Assembly (NCBI GenBank): GCA_028712845.1
Contig: JAQTPO010000079.1
Location: forward strand, 1-9,196
Reading direction: 5' to 3'
Source of the DNA: Dehalococcoidales bacterium
GTDB taxonomy: Bacteria; Chloroflexota; Dehalococcoidia; Dehalococcoidales; Fen-1064
DNA length: 9,196 nucleotides
Every line of letters begins with the position of its first letter. Positions within the stretch are counted from its first letter, which is position 1. Below, one piece after another: positions 5,967-9,196 of this stretch. The notes beneath the pieces were generated by a model. The model made no database searches. It was not told the DNA's origin and was given only the letters and a program-made list of their open reading frames with translations. Position numbers and translations under genes: made by a program.

Positions 5967-6356
5967 TTGAGGTTTACTGCCATCGCTAAGAAGATTCTCA
6001 GCATTGAAGATGACCCCAGCTTCTCCAGATACCTCAGCTATATGTTGACCAAAGAGGGCTATGAGGTACTGACGGCGACAAATGGGCTGACGGGTCTCAG
6101 AAAAGCGCAGGAGGAGAATCCTGACCTTATCCTGCTAGATGTGATGCTGCCGGGTCTGGATGGTTTTGAGGTTTGTCACCGTTTGCGCGCTGAACCGAAG
6201 ACGGCAAACCTACCCGTACTGATGCTTTCTGCCAAAGGGCAGGATTCAGATAGGGTAACAGGATTAAGGGTCGGTGCTAACGAATTCCTGAATAAACCAA
6301 TCGATAGAGAAGTCCTGCTCAGTAAAATAAAGGAATATTTGCCCGAAACAAAGTAG
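5967..6356 (+). CDS. Single-domain response regulator (CheY-like receiver)
   Basis: Stand-alone phosphoacceptor domain with no DNA-binding or enzymatic output domain, so it probably relays phosphate or binds a partner protein. Numbering from the ATC codon at 5982, the acidic pair is D10-D11 (SIEDD), the phosphorylated aspartate is D53 (LLDVMLPGLDG), the switch residue is S83 (MLSAKG), and the conserved lysine with its cis-proline is K105-P106. From ATC the domain is 124 residues, a full receiver. The start is uncertain. Homologues typically begin M-A-K-K-I-L, but here the Met codon is ATC, preceded 8 nt upstream by GAGGT (5969-5973). The only standard start downstream of the promoter is the TTG at 5967, which has no Shine-Dalgarno sequence and is used for these coordinates. 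The gene converges with the hybrid kinase, a likely partner (inference). Confidence 0.85.
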   Translation: MRFTAIAKKILSIEDDPSFSRYLSYMLTKEGYEVLTATNGLTGLRKAQEENPDLILLDVMLPGLDGFEVCHRLRAEPKTANLPVLMLSAKGQDSDRVTGLRVGANEFLNKPIDREVLLSKIKEYLPETK

Positions 6357-6359
6357 CTG

Positions 6360-9196
6360 TTATTTGCCGCCGCTTAAAATATTCTCTACCGCTTCAAACA
6401 ACCGGCTGAACTCTCCCGACTTATTGAAATAATCGGTAGCGCCGATTGAGAGAGCCTTTACTCTACCGCCGTCGATTTCTAACCCGGTCATCACTACAAT
6501 ATGAACGCCGGCTGTATCCGGGTTGCTTTTCAGAGATTTTATCACTTCGTATCCGTCCATCTCAGGCATCTTGATATCCAGTAATACAAGGTCGGGGTGT
6601 TTTTGCGCCACCGCTTGCAGTGCTTCCTTACCGTTAAATGCCGAGCAGGTGGTGAAACCCCGCTTTTTCAGTTCGAATTCAATTGATTTGACCAGTGATT
6701 TGTCATCATCCACTACCAGAATAGTCTTCTGTGCGCCACTCAATAGTTTGTTTACCCTCTCCATCAGTGCATCTATACTGAATGGTTTGGTGATATAATC
6801 ATTAGCTCCCAGCCGGTATGCTTTTGATTTATCTTCGATTACGGAGACGATGAGAATAGGAATGTCTTTTGTTTCGGGGTCGCTTTTGAGCACACTGGTA
6901 ACATCAAAACCATCCAGGTCCGGCAAAATAACATCCAGTGTTATCAGGTTCGGGCGTAGTTTTCTTGCCATGTCTATGGCTTCCTTGCCGTTCGCGGCTT
7001 CGATAACTTTATAGCCGCGACTTGTAAGCTCGTGGCCGATCAAACGGCGGATATTGGCTTCATCGTCAACGACGAGAATCGTTTTCTCTGCACCAGTGGC
7101 AGATGTTGATACCGTTACCTTTTCCTCTATCTTAAGAGCCTGAGGAGTTGCTTTCTGCACAGTCGGCAGGGTGAAAAAGAAGGTGCTTCCCTTACCTAAT
7201 GCGCTCTCTACCCCTATCTTGCCGCCGTAATGTTCCACAATTTCTTTACAGATTGGCAGACCCAGTCCGGTTCCCTTAGGTCTGTCTTTCAAGGTGTCAC
7301 CCACCTGGCTGAATTTTTCGAAGATGGTCTGATGATGCTCGGGCGCAATGCCGATTCCCGAATCCGTGATACTGACCATAACTACATTTGGTATCTCATC
7401 GGAGGGGTCTTTCTTGGCTAAGTGTGCCTTGATACCGATTTCGCCATCTTCGGGTGTGAATTTGATGGCATTGCTAAGCAGGTTTGTCACTACCTGCGCC
7501 AGACGGTCTTTGTCCGACCATACCATTGGCAGGTCGGGTTCAATATCGGACGTGAGTTTCAGATTGGTCTTGGTGAGTAAAGCGTGGTTGGCATTCAGGG
7601 CAGTCTCGATGACCCATGTCACAGGCACTTCTACTGTTTGCCATTGCATGCGGCCGGCTTGAATCTTTGAGAGGTCAAGGAAATCGTTTATCAGTCTGGT
7701 GAGGCGCTCGGCTTCTTCATTGATGATGCCCAGAAACTCTTTTTGTGTAGTTCTATCTTCCTCGTAGGCAAGCAGAATTTCCGCAAAGCTCTTGATTGAG
7801 GTTAAAGGTGTGCGTAATTCGTGGGATACGGTAGATAGAAAATTATCCTTTAACTTATCCAGTTCTTTCAGACGCTGGTTTGCTTCTTGCAATTCCTGAA
7901 CTCTCTCCTGAAGCTCCGCTTCCATCTTTTTACGTTCGGTAATATCGATGCTGATGCCTCTTAGCCCTACAACTTTTTTCTGGCGGATGATTGGGGCGGA
8001 ATACATAATCACCGGGAATGAAGACCCGTCCTTCCGTAACGCTGTGTATTCATGAGGACTTGTACCCCTTCCTTGAAGTAGCTCACGGATATTTTTCTGG
8101 AATCTTTCTCTATCGGCAGGGATAACATTATCGCTCCCGGAAATCCTGTCGTTAGGGCCATATCCCCAGGCTTTGGTTGCCTCTTTGTTGGCGTATGTCA
8201 TTTCTCCCTTTGCGTTCATTTCCCAGATAGCTTGTGGCAAAAGTTCGGTTAATTCCATAAAACGAGCCTGGCTCTCTTCAAGCGCAATCTCCGCCTCTTT
8301 GCGTTCGCTGATGTCGATCGCTGCCAAAAGACTCATCGTAACTTTGCCGTCGGCATCGGTATTTGGTTCTACGGAAAGGCTCACCCAGACACGTTCGCCT
8401 TCTTTTGTCTGCATTTCTATTTCTTCATCCCGGATGCTTCTGCCTGATGCAGACCGGACAAAGATTGCCCTTGCCCTGTCTTTTCCTGAGGGTGAGTCTG
8501 CATACAAACCGACAACAGGCTTGCCTACCATCTCATCTGCATCGTAGCCCAGCAGTTCCGATGCCTTATTATTGGCTGTTTGAATGATGCCATCGGTGCC
8601 GATTGAGAAGTAAGCAATGGGCGCCTGGCTGTAAAGGTTGCGGTACTGGTTTTCACTTTTTTCCAGAGATTCCCATGTCAGGCTATTGGAAAGCGCCACG
8701 CTTAGAAAATTAGTCAGTCCTGACACCAACCGTGCATCATCATCCGTGAAACCGCCGGGTTTATTAGCAAGCCCGAGCAACCCGACTGAATTCTCATCGA
8801 TGGTAATGGGGGCAAACATAACATTGCTGAGTTGAACATGCCCCGGCGGCACAAATTTAACCCACTGGCTATTGGGGAAGTCGTTATGATACATGGTTTT
8901 ATGGGACTTATACACTTCACCGCGGAAGCCGCGCACCGGCATCGGCAGAGAAGGGTCAACGGTGCAGGGAAGCCCACCGGAATCGAGGAATAGTGCTTCA
9001 TATTTTGCGGTCGCTTCATTTAGCATGATGATGTAACCGCCGGTAGCGCCGGTCAGTTTCTTGCCTATTTCAAAAATTGTTCTGGCGGCATCCTTGAATT
9101 GCCGCTGTTTCAGAACAGCCCGGCTCGCTTCCAGCAATGCTGAAACCTCTGCCATGCTTGCCTCTGATACAGATAGCGCATGGCGCAAGGCAATCT
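6360..9196 (-). CDS. Hybrid sensor histidine kinase with two receivers, 5' partial
   Basis: Large cytoplasmic signalling kinase with no membrane segment visible. Numbering is from the TTG at 9188. A GAF domain covers about 25-170, with the VDPSLPMPVRGFRGEVY and GLLGLANKPGGF segments. PAS 1 is about 180-297 (ends DISERKEAE), and PAS 2 about 305-420 (ends DITERKKME). A coiled coil runs 418-448 and HisKA 447-513, with the phosphorylated H456 in SHELRTP. The HATPase domain is about 556-676, with N573 (NLLSNAIKF), DSGIGI (609-614) and GTGLGL (639-644). Receiver 1 is 702-815 (D708, D709, D752, S782, K801) and receiver 2 is 820-938 (D827, D828, D871, T901, K923). The frame stays open to the window edge with no Shine-Dalgarno sequence before the TTG, and the I-A-L-R-H-A-L run looks like a linker after another sensor domain, so the gene probably extends upstream. 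An alternative ATG at 9155 has GAGG 5 nt before it. Confidence 0.93.
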   Translation of the reverse strand, partial: IALRHALSVSEASMAEVSALLEASRAVLKQRQFKDAARTIFEIGKKLTGATGGYIIMLNEATAKYEALFLDSGGLPCTVDPSLPMPVRGFRGEVYKSHKTMYHNDFPNSQWVKFVPPGHVQLSNVMFAPITIDENSVGLLGLANKPGGFTDDDARLVSGLTNFLSVALSNSLTWESLEKSENQYRNLYSQAPIAYFSIGTDGIIQTANNKASELLGYDADEMVGKPVVGLYADSPSGKDRARAIFVRSASGRSIRDEEIEMQTKEGERVWVSLSVEPNTDADGKVTMSLLAAIDISERKEAEIALEESQARFMELTELLPQAIWEMNAKGEMTYANKEATKAWGYGPNDRISGSDNVIPADRERFQKNIRELLQGRGTSPHEYTALRKDGSSFPVIMYSAPIIRQKKVVGLRGISIDITERKKMEAELQERVQELQEANQRLKELDKLKDNFLSTVSHELRTPLTSIKSFAEILLAYEEDRTTQKEFLGIINEEAERLTRLINDFLDLSKIQAGRMQWQTVEVPVTWVIETALNANHALLTKTNLKLTSDIEPDLPMVWSDKDRLAQVVTNLLSNAIKFTPEDGEIGIKAHLAKKDPSDEIPNVVMVSITDSGIGIAPEHHQTIFEKFSQVGDTLKDRPKGTGLGLPICKEIVEHYGGKIGVESALGKGSTFFFTLPTVQKATPQALKIEEKVTVSTSATGAEKTILVVDDEANIRRLIGHELTSRGYKVIEAANGKEAIDMARKLRPNLITLDVILPDLDGFDVTSVLKSDPETKDIPILIVSVIEDKSKAYRLGANDYITKPFSIDALMERVNKLLSGAQKTILVVDDDKSLVKSIEFELKKRGFTTCSAFNGKEALQAVAQKHPDLVLLDIKMPEMDGYEVIKSLKSNPDTAGVHIVVMTGLEIDGGRVKALSIGATDYFNKSGEFSRLFEAVENILSGGK

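Noticed and set aside
1..9196. CRISPR arrays, insertion sequences, toxin-antitoxin or defence genes
   Set aside because: No regularly spaced repeats, transposase motifs, terminal inverted repeats or small paired orphan genes were seen; the initiator tRNA has no integrase or duplicated 3' end nearby that would indicate an attachment site.

Overview
The window looks like a stretch of bacterial chromosome with moderate G+C. The gene order (prfA-prmC), the acyl-CoA and electron-transfer genes, and a cytoplasmic GAF/PAS hybrid kinase of a style common in anaerobic Chloroflexota (Dehalococcoidia-like) suggest that group. This is an inference from protein style; no taxonomic marker was searched.

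Layout. (1) 1-3081, plus strand: a tightly packed run of prfA (5' end outside the window), prmC (4-bp ATGA overlap) and a CaiB/BaiF family III CoA-transferase whose ribosome binding site lies inside the last codons of prmC. (2) 3082-3260: a spacer with a 9-bp inverted repeat and a sigma-A-like promoter whose -10 is overlapped by an 8-bp palindrome. (3) 3261-5097: etfB and etfA, the two subunits of an electron-transfer flavoprotein, closed by a strong hairpin terminator. (4) 5167-5282: a promoter and an initiator tRNA-fMet gene with encoded CCA. (5) 5277-5672, minus strand: a small VOC/glyoxalase-fold protein whose last codon and stop are formed by the tRNA 3' end. (6) 5673-5966: a divergent regulatory region carrying three AATTGCAT boxes around a good promoter. 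(7) 5967-6356: a single-domain response regulator whose expected start codon reads ATC. (8) 6360-9196, minus strand: a large hybrid histidine kinase (GAF-PAS-PAS-HisKA-HATPase-REC-REC), open at the window edge and converging on the response regulator with only 3 bp between stop codons.

How the parts work together. PrmC methylates the GGQ glutamine of RF1, so the first two genes form a translation-termination unit. The CoA-transferase and EtfBA point to acyl-CoA metabolism: CoA activation of an organic acid, and transfer of electrons from acyl-CoA dehydrogenases. The lone receiver and the hybrid kinase probably belong to one phosphorelay, with no membrane segment visible in either.

No mobile element, CRISPR array or defence system was seen. 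The points most worth following up are the AATTGCAT-box promoter, the ATC start of the receiver gene, and the tRNA/VOC gene overlap.
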